45,617 nt of DNA. Source: a virus. Shown here one piece after another: positions 15,780 through 25,153 of this stretch. The first letter of the stretch is position 1. Each line of letters starts with the position of its first letter. Location: positions 1 through 45,617 of IMG/VR virus record IMGVR_UViG_3300035698_009244; one strand, given 5' to 3'. The notes beneath the pieces are model-generated. The model was not told the origin of the DNA, ran no database searches, and saw only the letters and a list, made by a program, of their open reading frames with translations. The position numbers were made by a program, and so were the translations under genes.

Positions 15780-16914
15780 CACACCTGTCACGTATTACTG
15801 CGGAGCAGATACACGTGTCCTCATTGAGAGCGACCAAGCGATTCAGCGTTGGGTAGATGAAGCATATGCAATTGAATGGAATGTAAGTGCCCCAACTCTC
15901 CCTCTCTATGGATTCAAAGATAAAGAAATAAGAGGCTGGACAGCTGGTCGGAAGTTGGTACAGGGATCGCTTGTTATGAACCTCCGTAAGCGTAATGAAT
16001 TAACTTTAGCCATAACTGGAGATGCTGAAAACCTATTCTATGCTGAAACCTTGGGCGATATTCTTAATCCAACTAAGGCACAGCAATCAGTCGATATACC
16101 AGGTTTAGAAGCAGCTTTAACAGCTTATGGACTATACATATCACAACATTTCTATAAGGTGCATGACGCAAATAGCGAATACTATATTAACTGGGCATGG
16201 CAAGAATTGATAGAAAGTGGAGGAGAGAAAAGAAGGTATACAGCTGAATTAGTTGAGGAGGCCGCTAATGCGTATCGCGATTCAGATATTGCTCAACAAC
16301 CGATAAATGGGTCTGAAGTAAAGGTAGCTTCAGATGCTACTTTCATGATTAAATATTATTATGATGCTGATAGTACAGGAGCGTATCATACAAAAAGTGA
16401 TCCAGTAGTCGCAGACATCCTCCAAACGAAAGATGATCTCAGAGGAGAATTATTAGATAGAGGATTCCAAGAATCAAAACTTGATGAATTTGAACTGAGC
16501 TTGGTACAGACACCACAGATAAACTTTACAATGACAGAGTATGATAATGGAAACCCCTGGCCAATAATCACTACAGCCATTAATGAGTTCAAGGCATTAT
16601 ATGGATCTATAAAGACTAACGCTGAAGATCCAATTGCTCGTGAGAAGTTAAAGAACTATTTCTGGGATAAACCAGAAGCTGGAAACTATAATATCATACC
16701 GCCCTATGATTTGAGCTTTATAGATAGAACAATAAATTTGATAGTCCAGATAGGACAAGCAAATTTAATTTATGATGACTTTACAGACTTCGAACCTTCG
16801 GATACTATACATATCCGAGATGTTAAATTTCAAGGTGAAGGGCAGAGAATAAACCACGAAGACAGGAGTGTACTCATGGTTGCGTACCCGTTCCTGGCTA
16901 AATCCGTGGATTAA
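15760..16914 (+). CDS. Tail tube-like protein with large insertion, paralogue 3
   Basis: 384 aa. The N-terminus (GADTRVLIESDQ, then AIEWNVSAPTLPLYGF, then WTAGRKLVQGSLVMNL) and the C-terminus (IPPYDLSFI, IHIRDVKFQGEGQ, SVLMVAYPFLAK) match the beginning and end of the two preceding tube-like proteins. Between them lies an unmatched insertion of roughly 150-200 residues (including the region around YINWAWQELIESGGEKRRYT). The insertion could be an extra domain exposed outside or at the end of the tube. ATG 15760 is chosen over TTG 15748 because GAGG (15750-15753) is well spaced before it. The start lies inside the previous gene, suggesting coupled translation and stoichiometric production. Confidence 0.6.
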   Translation: MALLLNDTPVTYYCGADTRVLIESDQAIQRWVDEAYAIEWNVSAPTLPLYGFKDKEIRGWTAGRKLVQGSLVMNLRKRNELTLAITGDAENLFYAETLGDILNPTKAQQSVDIPGLEAALTAYGLYISQHFYKVHDANSEYYINWAWQELIESGGEKRRYTAELVEEAANAYRDSDIAQQPINGSEVKVASDATFMIKYYYDADSTGAYHTKSDPVVADILQTKDDLRGELLDRGFQESKLDEFELSLVQTPQINFTMTEYDNGNPWPIITTAINEFKALYGSIKTNAEDPIAREKLKNYFWDKPEAGNYNIIPPYDLSFIDRTINLIVQIGQANLIYDDFTDFEPSDTIHIRDVKFQGEGQRINHEDRSVLMVAYPFLAKSVD

Positions 16915-16915
16915 T

Positions 16916-16941
16916 ATGAATACGAAAGGATGAATAACATG
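16916..16941 (+). promoter_or_regulatory. Translation start region with repeated ATGAATA motif, copy 1
   Basis: ATGAATA, then CGAAAGG, then ATGAATAAC, then the ATG at 16939. The same arrangement with small gaps occurs before the gene at 36258. GAAAGGA is the likely ribosome binding element, 8 bases before the ATG. Confidence 0.55.
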
Positions 16942-17607
16942 ACTAACCTTCCTCCAGGACGGTTTGAAGAACCGTTAAAACCCAATCAAGTCCCATTGCG
17001 AGAAGATCCTGAAACTGGCTTTCCGGTTGGATATAATCCTGCTGGCGAGAACTCTCCTCCGGGACAGCCTCCTGTCAAACAGCAGCAAGTAAGTAGCCCT
17101 GTTCCAGCTCCAATGCCACCACAGGCTAAGGCGCCTGAAGCTTCTACCTACTTCAATCAAGGGCAGGTAGCAGAAGGACAGCCAAAAGCTCCTCCTGGTA
17201 ATATCTATGATGCTGTAGGTAATGATCTTCCAGAAGGATTCTTTGATAAGATCAATGAAGATCCAAATGCAGATCTTCCACCTTCTGTTATGTATCCGTC
17301 TGACTTGAAACAAGAACTGGTTGAACAGTGGAAGAAACGGTTTGGTAAAGATAATGTCTACATCGTTTCGATAGTAGATGATGTCTGGGTCTTCCGTGGT
17401 ATTTCAAGAAAAGAATGGGCATGGATTAGACAACAAGGTTTTGATCAGGAAACATTCGAAGATCAAATCACTTGGACATGTTTATTGTGGCCAAAATTAA
17501 CACCTGAAGTTCTCGAAGCAATGCCTGGTGGTATCTCAACATCACTGACTAACTATGTCATGCGATACTCAGGATTCAATGCTCCAGCAGTACCGGTAAG
17601 ATTATAA
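16939..17607 (+). CDS. Probable tail assembly chaperone 1
   Basis: 222 aa. The first ~100 residues are rich in Pro, Gln and Ala (PPGQPP, PVPAPMPPQAK) and probably disordered. The C-terminal ~100 residues (VYIVSIVDDVWVFRGISRKE, then EDQITWTCLLWPK, then a helix) resemble part of the following gene product (SFAFLFRPLSRIEF, then LDRCILWTPVDF). Two related small proteins between tube and tape measure genes fit the tail assembly chaperone pair that coats the tape measure while the tube polymerises. ATG 16939 is preferred: the upstream in-frame ATG 16930 is part of the ribosome binding site. The stop overlaps the next start (TAATG). The function is inferred from position and paralogy. Confidence 0.5.
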   Translation: MTNLPPGRFEEPLKPNQVPLREDPETGFPVGYNPAGENSPPGQPPVKQQQVSSPVPAPMPPQAKAPEASTYFNQGQVAEGQPKAPPGNIYDAVGNDLPEGFFDKINEDPNADLPPSVMYPSDLKQELVEQWKKRFGKDNVYIVSIVDDVWVFRGISRKEWAWIRQQGFDQETFEDQITWTCLLWPKLTPEVLEAMPGGISTSLTNYVMRYSGFNAPAVPVRL

Positions 17608-18290
17608 TGCCTGATGCGAGGTTGGTTTACAACCTCGATCCTCGTTGGGGGCTGCCGAATCTTACTGAATGGACTCGGCATATATGGCCAGATGAAATGG
17701 TTGATGTAGTCCTGGATGCAAAAGCATCCTGGCCTTATATCTTTCTGGTCACACTTGAGACTCCAATGACATATATGGCTAGAGGAGAAAGCTTTGCTTT
17801 CTTGTTCAGGCCATTATCAAGGATCGAGTTCGAGACAATGCAATCGATGATGCAAGCACAGTTCTATTTTGACCGTGGTTGTATCCTCGATCGTTGCATT
17901 CTTTGGACACCTGTAGACTTTAATGATTGTTATGCTGGCATCGTAGAGTCTTTGTACGATGCAATTCTTGAACTTTCTGGATGGGGAGATATATCATCTC
18001 TACAACAGATACAGAATGAGATGAGATCTCATGCTGGTGTAGGTAGTGAAACAATGAAAATCTACACCAATATGGATATGATGCTTTCTACGGTGTTCAA
18101 GAGTTTGCCACCAAATATCATAAGAAATCTAGATGCATATCAGACATTAGAGTATATTTCAATGGTAGAAAAGATACTCGAATCAACTGATACAAGATTT
18201 GATATGACTCCACCAGAAGATAAGAAGAAGGTTCTAGAAGAAAGACGTAAACGCTTTAATGTCAAACGTGGATTCTACAACTCAGGATAA
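17607..18290 (+). CDS. Probable tail assembly chaperone 2
   Basis: 227 aa. Residues ~40-120 share the fold-like pattern of the preceding protein: a hydrophobic strand, FLFRPLSRIEFE, a helix, then LDRCILWTPVDF and a further helix with DAILELSGWGD. The C-terminal third is helical and ends in a very basic stretch (KKKVLEERRKRFNVKRG). A helical extension on the second of two chaperones is what tape measure binding would require, as in lambda gpG/gpGT, though here the two are separate overlapping genes and not a frameshift product. The next gene starts inside its 3' end (32-base overlap). The call is inference from context. Confidence 0.5.
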   Translation: MPDARLVYNLDPRWGLPNLTEWTRHIWPDEMVDVVLDAKASWPYIFLVTLETPMTYMARGESFAFLFRPLSRIEFETMQSMMQAQFYFDRGCILDRCILWTPVDFNDCYAGIVESLYDAILELSGWGDISSLQQIQNEMRSHAGVGSETMKIYTNMDMMLSTVFKSLPPNIIRNLDAYQTLEYISMVEKILESTDTRFDMTPPEDKKKVLEERRKRFNVKRGFYNSG

Positions 18291-21200
18291 TCCACTACGT
18301 AGTGTTCTCAAATGGGGAATGCTTGCAGTTGGTGCTGGTTTAGGCATGCGCGCAGCCTACCGGAATATTCCATCTGTACGTAGAGCTGCTGTAGAAATCG
18401 CTTCTAGCGCTGGCGATGCTTATCGCGCGATGGCTATTAGATCTGCTTCGGTTAACCCAATACGTGCAATGAAGGATGCAGCCGGTAGTCGCTTCTCAAA
18501 TAATACAATTGCAACCTGGCTCGGTGCTTCAAAGAAAGTCTCACCCGTTGCTGAGTCACAAATGCTTCGTGGTGGTTTATTTAGCTCATTATCATCTATT
18601 GATGTAATTCAGCACAGCGGTAATGCTAAACAAGCTCTACGAGCTACCTTAACTCCTAATTTCGGTCCTAAAGTCGCTGAAGATATTGCAATCAGCAGTT
18701 ATAAGAATTTAACTGTAGCAGATATCCTCCAGAGTGCCACTAGAACTAAAGATGATCTTTATAAATATGGCAATCGTTACATTACAGCTGCCGACTACTC
18801 AAATCTAGTTAAGGCAACAAGCTCAGGAGTAATCAGTCCTGACTTCCTTATTGATCGCCATCTGATGCTGCGCCAGCTTGATACTGGACAGACGATTATA
18901 CGTGATGCAAGAATGCTTAATATTCGTAGGCAGGCTACGAAAGCAGCCCGTGGACTTCAGAAGATAAGCTATCTTGGCGCGTCCCCTATGGATCCGTTAA
19001 TGCCTGAGTTATGGGAATCTAAGCTAGTCGGCGAACTATCTGGTCAAATACCAATTGATATCATAGGACGAGGCAAGGTTGTAACTGGTGGGGATAGAGC
19101 CCTTCAGATCGGCAAGGAAGTCTTCCGAGTCGATGGTGGAAGAATGACTCGTGTTGGAACAACGAGGGGAACTATACGTTCCAGTAGACGTATGGTAGCT
19201 GAACGTGCTGGCCAAACTGGAATGGCAGGTAAATTTGTCGGGCCGAATAAGATATATGAGCAAGCTACTTTCGCAGAGAGACAAGCTCTTGATCCAGATC
19301 GATATAAAGGTGTATCAGGCAAGATTAGAAAGTTCTTTGAGAAAGGTAAAGGCGTTGAGGCTGGCGGTGTAAAGTTTGGTGTTGGCGAAGGTTATGATAT
19401 CGGAGCACAATATGCTCAGACTGCTTCCATTGGCAGCTCAGCTGGTGCATTTATTGAACGTCATATGGCTAATAAGATTCCTGTCAACCTAATGACAGGT
19501 GGCACTGGAGCACAGGCATTTGCTAATAAGGGTATTGGAGCAGGCGCTGCTGGTGTCCTTGGTATTACTCCGCCGAAGATGAAAGGCCAGTTATTCTGGG
19601 CTTCTCCTGATCAGCTGAAGAATCTGACTCTTGATCAGATGCAAGATCTAGTTAGAACACAGCGTGGAGCTAGTACTGTTGTAAGAGCAAAACGTGGAAT
19701 AGCCGGTGCTACCGCACATTTCAACGTTGGCGAAGTATCCATGACAACCGGTGAAGCTGCTGGCGCAATGACTCGTAAGCTCCTTACAACACCAATGCGT
19801 ACCTTTGAATGGGCTACCGGACTTGGAGTAAAACCTGGAACTGCCGGTCAAATGGTATGGCGTTTGTTTGCAAAGGGCGTAATTCCGGCCTGGATGGGCT
19901 GGGAAGCTATTAAATATACCGACTATCTGACAGAGCAAATGACTGGTTTCAGTCCTATTAAAGGACTGGCTTATATATATGCTGGTGGACAAACTGCTAG
20001 GCAGGCTGCTCTCAATATGACCGGTGTTTCCGCTGTTTCTGACTCAGTAGATGCTGCTACTGGAGGTTTTTGGTCCTCTCCACTTGGTACTGTCGCAAGA
20101 ACTGGTGCTATTTTTGCAGCTGGTATAGCTCTTGGTAAATCGCCTGCCGCTACACCCGCGATGCGTAAATGGGCACCAATGGTTGGGCTGGGATTGGCGG
20201 CCGCACAACTCACTACAACTCCAGGGAAACCTGCTGGCGAGCTTTGGGAAGAGTATACAGGTAAACGAGACGTACCGGTACGTCGCGGACGCTGGTGGCT
20301 ACTGGGAGCTCAACCATGGCAGGGTGGCGAGATTATGTATTATCGCCCCCACTTTATCAGACAAATTACTACAGATGCTCAGTATGCCCAATATGGTGGC
20401 AAGGAAGACTACTTCAAATATATCTCTCTGCTACCAAACGTACACAATCTATTCGGAGCCAGAAACGTTGCCGATCCTTACGGATGGGAAATGAAGCATT
20501 ATTGGGACAAGCCATATCCTGTTTCTCGCGGTATGTTCTCAGATGTACCTCTCGCCGGTCCAATGATGAATATGACTCTTGGCCGCATTATGAAACCCAG
20601 AATCATGATGCATCAGACTGAGACACAGGAATGGTTGCAAAAGCGTGAATGGCTTGGTGATCCTGGACTTGAAAAGATATCAGCGCAACTTGGTATTGAA
20701 AGTCCCGCTGCTGGTAAACCAATGCCTCATTTTGGGGTAGCACAGGAACTTGGCGTAGCAATGGCTGGGTTTACCGATTATATCGGTATGCCTGGCTTCA
20801 TGATTAATGCTATGAAAGAACAGACGACTGGTACTGCTTCATGGTTCCATGGTGGAGCAGTATGGCAAACTCCAGATTACGAAGTATCATCATCTCGTAC
20901 ATTCTTTGAAATGGATCTTGGCGGTGGGCTTGGCACAACCGAGATGATGCGTCGTATGGTTTATAAAGAACCATTCGATGTTAATTACGTAAACCCGATT
21001 CCCAATCAAATGAAAGCATGGTTGCCTGGCTATAGATCCTCATTCGGTGATACTGGCTGGGTTGACTTCCATCGTGGTGATCCTTATGCGAAGATTCGAC
21101 AAGGTGGTGTTCGAATGCAAGGTCTTGAGGGTATCGAACAAGGGAACCTAAATAAGAAAGAGTCCGCCTTCGATAAATGGGAATTCCTTGGATCAATTGC

Positions 21201-22416
21201 GCCATATTCAATTGCTTCTAAGCACTACGGTAAGATCGTGCAAGGCATGGCTGATAATGGTACTATGACAGATGCTCAGAAACGTCGGTTTGAAGAGATA
21301 GGCACTCGCAAGCCAATGTATTCAAAAGCTACGGGATGGTCGGGACAATTCGGCGAACCAGCTTCAACAGCTGCCAAACTACCAGTTCATATCCCTTATA
21401 TCAGCACTAAATTCCTTGGAGCTCAATCCCCAACACAGCATTACCGTAATATGGTACTTTATGGTTCTGATTTCCATGATTGGAAACATCCATATGAACA
21501 GATGTTTGATCCGTATTTAGCACAGTTATCATCTAGAGATCCAGCCAGCGCAATGCTGGGTGGTTCCATGTTTGGATTAATGGGCAGAACTCCACAGACT
21601 AAAGCTGTGCTTGGGGCAGCTGGGGCTATGTATGGCGGATATCTATCCGTGACTGGTGCTCGTAAGAGCGGTAAAGAAGAACGTCGAGAACAATATGAAG
21701 AATATTTCGACAAACTTCAGTACATGAAATTAGGAAGACTTGAAGAACGAGCTAAAGAAATGGGTCGTGGTGATTTGATTAATAATATTAATCGTATGCA
21801 ACGTTCTACCATGTCTGGTTTAGACTATTCTCTGGATCAAGAGGCATTCATGAAAGCAGCTGCACGTGCATTGCCTAAGACTGATCGACACTATTTAGCA
21901 GAAATTGTTGCCGATAATAGTCTTGGTGTAGATGAATTACCTGCTTATATGCGTCCGATCGTGAAGAAGTTACGTGGTGAAGAAACTGAACATGAAGATC
22001 ATAGAAATAACGATATGATGGTATCAAGCTGGCTTACAGCTAATGGCGGAATTCCAGGTGGAGATTGGCCAGGCTGGGCGCCAGGAGTAAAATTGAGTGA
22101 CATAAAGGCTAAATCAGTAGCTTCAGAAGGTGCTAATCTTCATGATTATGGAGTATTTGAAGCTGATGTTAATATGCGTGCTATGTCAATGCCGGGAGCT
22201 ATTACCCCAATACAGAATGTTCAAATGATTCTTGGCCCAGACCTTTCAGAAATGTCAAGATTAGCGTATACTGGTAAACAGGAGATGGCACGGATGGGCA
22301 TTAAAAATCCATCCGTTAATATAACTCCAGGTTATGGTGGAGTAAATAATAATTGGTCTTTGGATTATGATCGCTCAGATGATGGGCACAAATGGCGTGG
22401 TAGAGGAATCTGGTAA
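18259..22416 (+). CDS. Large tape-measure-region virion protein 1
   Basis: 1385 aa. It starts with a hydrophobic Gly/Ala-rich segment (residues ~15-33, WGMLAVGAGLGMRAAYR), and has a cluster of hydrophobic stretches around residues 535-655 (FAKGVIPAWMGW, GAIFAAGIALG, MVGLGLAAAQL) like the membrane-inserting segments of tape measure proteins. After these lies a distinctive Trp-rich block GRWWLLGAQPWQGGEIMYYR starting at residue 677. The protein is rich in Gly, Ala and Met. It follows the chaperone pair and precedes the baseplate hub, the position of the tape measure protein that sets tail length and is ejected into the host. No peptidase motif is recognised. ATG 18259 overlaps the previous gene by 32 bases. 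Whether this or the next proteins is the true tape measure is undecided. Confidence 0.5.
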   Translation: MSNVDSTTQDNPLRSVLKWGMLAVGAGLGMRAAYRNIPSVRRAAVEIASSAGDAYRAMAIRSASVNPIRAMKDAAGSRFSNNTIATWLGASKKVSPVAESQMLRGGLFSSLSSIDVIQHSGNAKQALRATLTPNFGPKVAEDIAISSYKNLTVADILQSATRTKDDLYKYGNRYITAADYSNLVKATSSGVISPDFLIDRHLMLRQLDTGQTIIRDARMLNIRRQATKAARGLQKISYLGASPMDPLMPELWESKLVGELSGQIPIDIIGRGKVVTGGDRALQIGKEVFRVDGGRMTRVGTTRGTIRSSRRMVAERAGQTGMAGKFVGPNKIYEQATFAERQALDPDRYKGVSGKIRKFFEKGKGVEAGGVKFGVGEGYDIGAQYAQTASIGSSAGAFIERHMANKIPVNLMTGGTGAQAFANKGIGAGAAGVLGITPPKMKGQLFWASPDQLKNLTLDQMQDLVRTQRGASTVVRAKRGIAGATAHFNVGEVSMTTGEAAGAMTRKLLTTPMRTFEWATGLGVKPGTAGQMVWRLFAKGVIPAWMGWEAIKYTDYLTEQMTGFSPIKGLAYIYAGGQTARQAALNMTGVSAVSDSVDAATGGFWSSPLGTVARTGAIFAAGIALGKSPAATPAMRKWAPMVGLGLAAAQLTTTPGKPAGELWEEYTGKRDVPVRRGRWWLLGAQPWQGGEIMYYRPHFIRQITTDAQYAQYGGKEDYFKYISLLPNVHNLFGARNVADPYGWEMKHYWDKPYPVSRGMFSDVPLAGPMMNMTLGRIMKPRIMMHQTETQEWLQKREWLGDPGLEKISAQLGIESPAAGKPMPHFGVAQELGVAMAGFTDYIGMPGFMINAMKEQTTGTASWFHGGAVWQTPDYEVSSSRTFFEMDLGGGLGTTEMMRRMVYKEPFDVNYVNPIPNQMKAWLPGYRSSFGDTGWVDFHRGDPYAKIRQGGVRMQGLEGIEQGNLNKKESAFDKWEFLGSIAPYSIASKHYGKIVQGMADNGTMTDAQKRRFEEIGTRKPMYSKATGWSGQFGEPASTAAKLPVHIPYISTKFLGAQSPTQHYRNMVLYGSDFHDWKHPYEQMFDPYLAQLSSRDPASAMLGGSMFGLMGRTPQTKAVLGAAGAMYGGYLSVTGARKSGKEERREQYEEYFDKLQYMKLGRLEERAKEMGRGDLINNINRMQRSTMSGLDYSLDQEAFMKAAARALPKTDRHYLAEIVADNSLGVDELPAYMRPIVKKLRGEETEHEDHRNNDMMVSSWLTANGGIPGGDWPGWAPGVKLSDIKAKSVASEGANLHDYGVFEADVNMRAMSMPGAITPIQNVQMILGPDLSEMSRLAYTGKQEMARMGIKNPSVNITPGYGGVNNNWSLDYDRSDDGHKWRGRGIW

Positions 22417-25136
22417 TGGCAGACCAGAATAAAAAGAGATCTTTACTTGGTTCACTTGCTACATTTGGCGGATTAGCTGCCGGTGTTGGCGGTCTATACT
22501 ATGCCATCAAGAATCCAATTAGATCAGCAGCTGGAATCGTTCCTACCGCGAGCACAGCTCAACAAGCAGTAGATGTAGCCGCAGCTGCAGCAAGAGTTCC
22601 AAATTATAAAGGACCAGGTATTAAGATTGGTGGTCAGATTAATCCTCGCGAAATGGCTGCAAAGACTGCAGAAGATCTGACAAATATGAAATTCGTAGAA
22701 TTTGCGCCTAATAATATCAAAGAAGAAATTCTTTCTAAGCTAAGTCCTAAATTATCTAAACCAAGACTTGCCCAAGCTATCGGTACTATATTCCCTGAGA
22801 CAAGAGGTACAAACGAAATCTTTGACTGGATACAGAAACAGACTGCATATGGTAGAAACTTTATGACAGTACCTGGTGTTAAAGGAAGCGCTGCTGAAGC
22901 TGCAACATTATCTGGATCAATTATTAATTCATATAGGCATCTTGAGAGTTTAGCATCTAAAGTAGGCGGAGGTGCGCGTATTACTGGTACCGCTGGTATA
23001 GGCGCTGCATTAACTATGTCTGGGCAGGAAGCAATTGCTCTACCTTTAGCATTTGGAAGACGTGCCTATATGGGCGGGCGTCTTATAGAAATGCCAGGAT
23101 ATATTCGTAATGATACTAGTCGCATCATGCATGTAATGGACGCACTAGCTACCGGTGTTGAATCACAAATGAAACCATTTATGACCGCAGCCGAATTTGG
23201 TGGAGTTGTCAAAAATGTAAGAAATAAACTACTCGAAGCTGCTACTCCATCTAACGCACTAATGCTTTCAGCCCAAGCTCCAGAACTTACTGTAGCGGGC
23301 TGGGCGTCAAGACAAAAACTCGTACATATGGGTGCAGCATCAGGAATTAAGAAATTAGGAATTTCTGAAGCTGGTAAAGCTCATGAAGTCATGATGTCAT
23401 CTCTAATGTGGTTGCCTGACGCTATTAAACAAGAGCTTGGTATAGTCGGTACTCCAGGCACTATGGCATACACTAAACAAATTTCCAGTCTTATAGATAC
23501 GACTAAAGGCGCCGCAGTTATGAAAGGTATCTTTCATAGACCATCTGTAAGCCAATCTATGATGTCTGGAACAGCTCTTGATGATCCATTAGCGCAGTCA
23601 GGACGTGTAATGCGTAGTGGGCATTTAATAGATCCTAAGCGTGGTATGGTTGGTACCTCATGGTCAGGTATGAAGAATGGAATCATGGCAAACTTTCCTA
23701 TTGGTCCGAAAGGGCTGAGAGATATATCTAAACTTGGAACTGGGCAAGCTGGCGGTATGCTTTTTGGTACCACAAGCATGGGCTTAGTAATCCAAAATCC
23801 TAAGATGGCAAGACTACTTGGCTTTGATCCTAAGCTGGCTGGTGGTTCATGGATGCTATCATCAGCTCAACGCGATCTTTTGACACATGGTGTTGAAACT
23901 GGTTATCGTTTAAAGATATCAGATCTTCCAAGCATGAATCCCAAGATTAAAAGCGCATTAATGGGACAAGCAGAATTCCTTGCTGGTGGCAAAATAGCAA
24001 CTATGGGTAAGCCATTCGCATCATTTAAAGCTGGTGAAGCATTAGGTATGGGAAGTTATTTCACAGATGTTCTTGAAACTGGAGAAGAAACTATACGTCC
24101 TCGTATTATGAGAACTCGTGGTAAGTTTGATGTAACTAATATCCGTATGGATGCTGGACGCGGAGAGCTAATTCTTCAAGGATATACACATGATCGGACA
24201 AAGAGCCTGACACTTGGTACCGGAGCTCACGCTTCAATAGTTCCTCGCGAGTTTAAATCAACTACTAAGATATCTAAGCTATTGGGATTAAAGCCAACCC
24301 AAGCTGTTCATTTCATTGGCACTATGAGCGATCTCAAAGGTGCCGATCAGATTAACATGTTATTTAATGAGCTAGTCTTCCAAGCATCTGATACTAAACG
24401 AGGTGCATTAACTAACTTTGTAAATAGTAGGCTTGCAGATTCTGGAAAACTTAATCTGAAATTATATAATGAAGCTGTTGGAGAATTCGGATTAACTTCG
24501 ATGTATACACCTCGTGCTGGTGGCAAATTCGACTTAAAGACTACTCTATTGACACCTGATATTTTGAAACAAATGGGATATTCATCTGAAGTAGTTTCTG
24601 CTATTGCAGCCACACCAGAGAAAGGTGTAGAAGCTTTTATAGGTGCTACGCCTCTTATGATCGGCACTGAAGCTACAATGTTTACTGCAAAAGGCGTTCA
24701 TAGTCAAGCGTTTGCCGCGGGTACTTCAATATATCATGAACAACTAAAAATGTTAGAAACTTCTGGTTTAAAGGATCAGTATAAGAATTGGCTTGGAGCT
24801 TTCAAATCAGGGCGTACAGGAGAAGCCTCGACAATCTTAAGACAGATTGGAGAGTCTGAAAAATCTTTAGCTGCAATGGGACAGTTTGGAGAAACGCTAA
24901 GTCGCCAAATGGATGCTCGGACTTCAGGGTTATATTCTAATTATAGCAGATATGATGACTTCATAGGTAGACGTAAAGTTGCTAGTTATATACAACAACC
25001 AGGAGATGTAACTGGCGAAGTCATGGAAGATCTTATTAGATCTCGTAGTCAAGCTGCTACTAATCTTGAACGCTCGCTTAATGGTAGGATAGGCCGTCTT
25101 CGTTCACAAATGAATCAGATAAAGGGAATGATTTAG
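22416..25136 (+). CDS. Large tape-measure-region virion protein 2
   Basis: 906 aa. The N-terminus (residues ~8-28, LLGSLATFGGLAAGVGGLYY, then NPIRSAAG) resembles the N-terminus of the 1385-aa protein (NPLRSVLKWGMLAVGAG...), suggesting related proteins. The rest is Ala/Gly/Lys-rich, largely helical, with repeated short motifs but no recognised domain. The start overlaps the previous stop (TAATG). The 3' end carries an AAAGGGA heptamer in slippery phase, five codons before the stop; a -1 shift there would continue without a stop into the next gene (separate entry). As a tape-measure-region protein it probably lies inside the tail tube. Function is inferred from position and composition. Confidence 0.5.
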   Translation: MADQNKKRSLLGSLATFGGLAAGVGGLYYAIKNPIRSAAGIVPTASTAQQAVDVAAAAARVPNYKGPGIKIGGQINPREMAAKTAEDLTNMKFVEFAPNNIKEEILSKLSPKLSKPRLAQAIGTIFPETRGTNEIFDWIQKQTAYGRNFMTVPGVKGSAAEAATLSGSIINSYRHLESLASKVGGGARITGTAGIGAALTMSGQEAIALPLAFGRRAYMGGRLIEMPGYIRNDTSRIMHVMDALATGVESQMKPFMTAAEFGGVVKNVRNKLLEAATPSNALMLSAQAPELTVAGWASRQKLVHMGAASGIKKLGISEAGKAHEVMMSSLMWLPDAIKQELGIVGTPGTMAYTKQISSLIDTTKGAAVMKGIFHRPSVSQSMMSGTALDDPLAQSGRVMRSGHLIDPKRGMVGTSWSGMKNGIMANFPIGPKGLRDISKLGTGQAGGMLFGTTSMGLVIQNPKMARLLGFDPKLAGGSWMLSSAQRDLLTHGVETGYRLKISDLPSMNPKIKSALMGQAEFLAGGKIATMGKPFASFKAGEALGMGSYFTDVLETGEETIRPRIMRTRGKFDVTNIRMDAGRGELILQGYTHDRTKSLTLGTGAHASIVPREFKSTTKISKLLGLKPTQAVHFIGTMSDLKGADQINMLFNELVFQASDTKRGALTNFVNSRLADSGKLNLKLYNEAVGEFGLTSMYTPRAGGKFDLKTTLLTPDILKQMGYSSEVVSAIAATPEKGVEAFIGATPLMIGTEATMFTAKGVHSQAFAAGTSIYHEQLKMLETSGLKDQYKNWLGAFKSGRTGEASTILRQIGESEKSLAAMGQFGETLSRQMDARTSGLYSNYSRYDDFIGRRKVASYIQQPGDVTGEVMEDLIRSRSQAATNLERSLNGRIGRLRSQMNQIKGMI
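25121..25127 (+). promoter_or_regulatory. Candidate -1 ribosomal frameshift site (AAAGGGA)
   Basis: Read in the 906-aa gene's frame the heptamer divides as A AAG GGA, the X-XXY-YYZ slippery pattern, seven bases before its TAG stop (25134-25136). Slipping back one base gives AAA GGG AAT GAT TTA GGC TGG, which runs in frame and without a stop into the 874-aa gene. No strong stimulatory hairpin or upstream Shine-Dalgarno is visible at the usual distances; an imperfect hairpin lies 42 bases downstream at 25169-25190. A separate start with its own AGGAA site exists for the second gene, so the site is a candidate only. Confidence 0.35.
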
Positions 25137-25153
25137 GCTGGCAGGAACTTTCA

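Noticed and set aside
16930-16932. ATG 16930 as start of chaperone 1
   Set aside because: It is embedded in the AAAGGATG ribosome binding element; ATG 16939 has correct spacing.
17553-17607. Possible -1 frameshift from chaperone 1 into chaperone 2
   Set aside because: The -1 frame is open for only 18 codons before the ATG, there is no X-XXY-YYZ heptamer, and the extra residues do not look like a natural protein.
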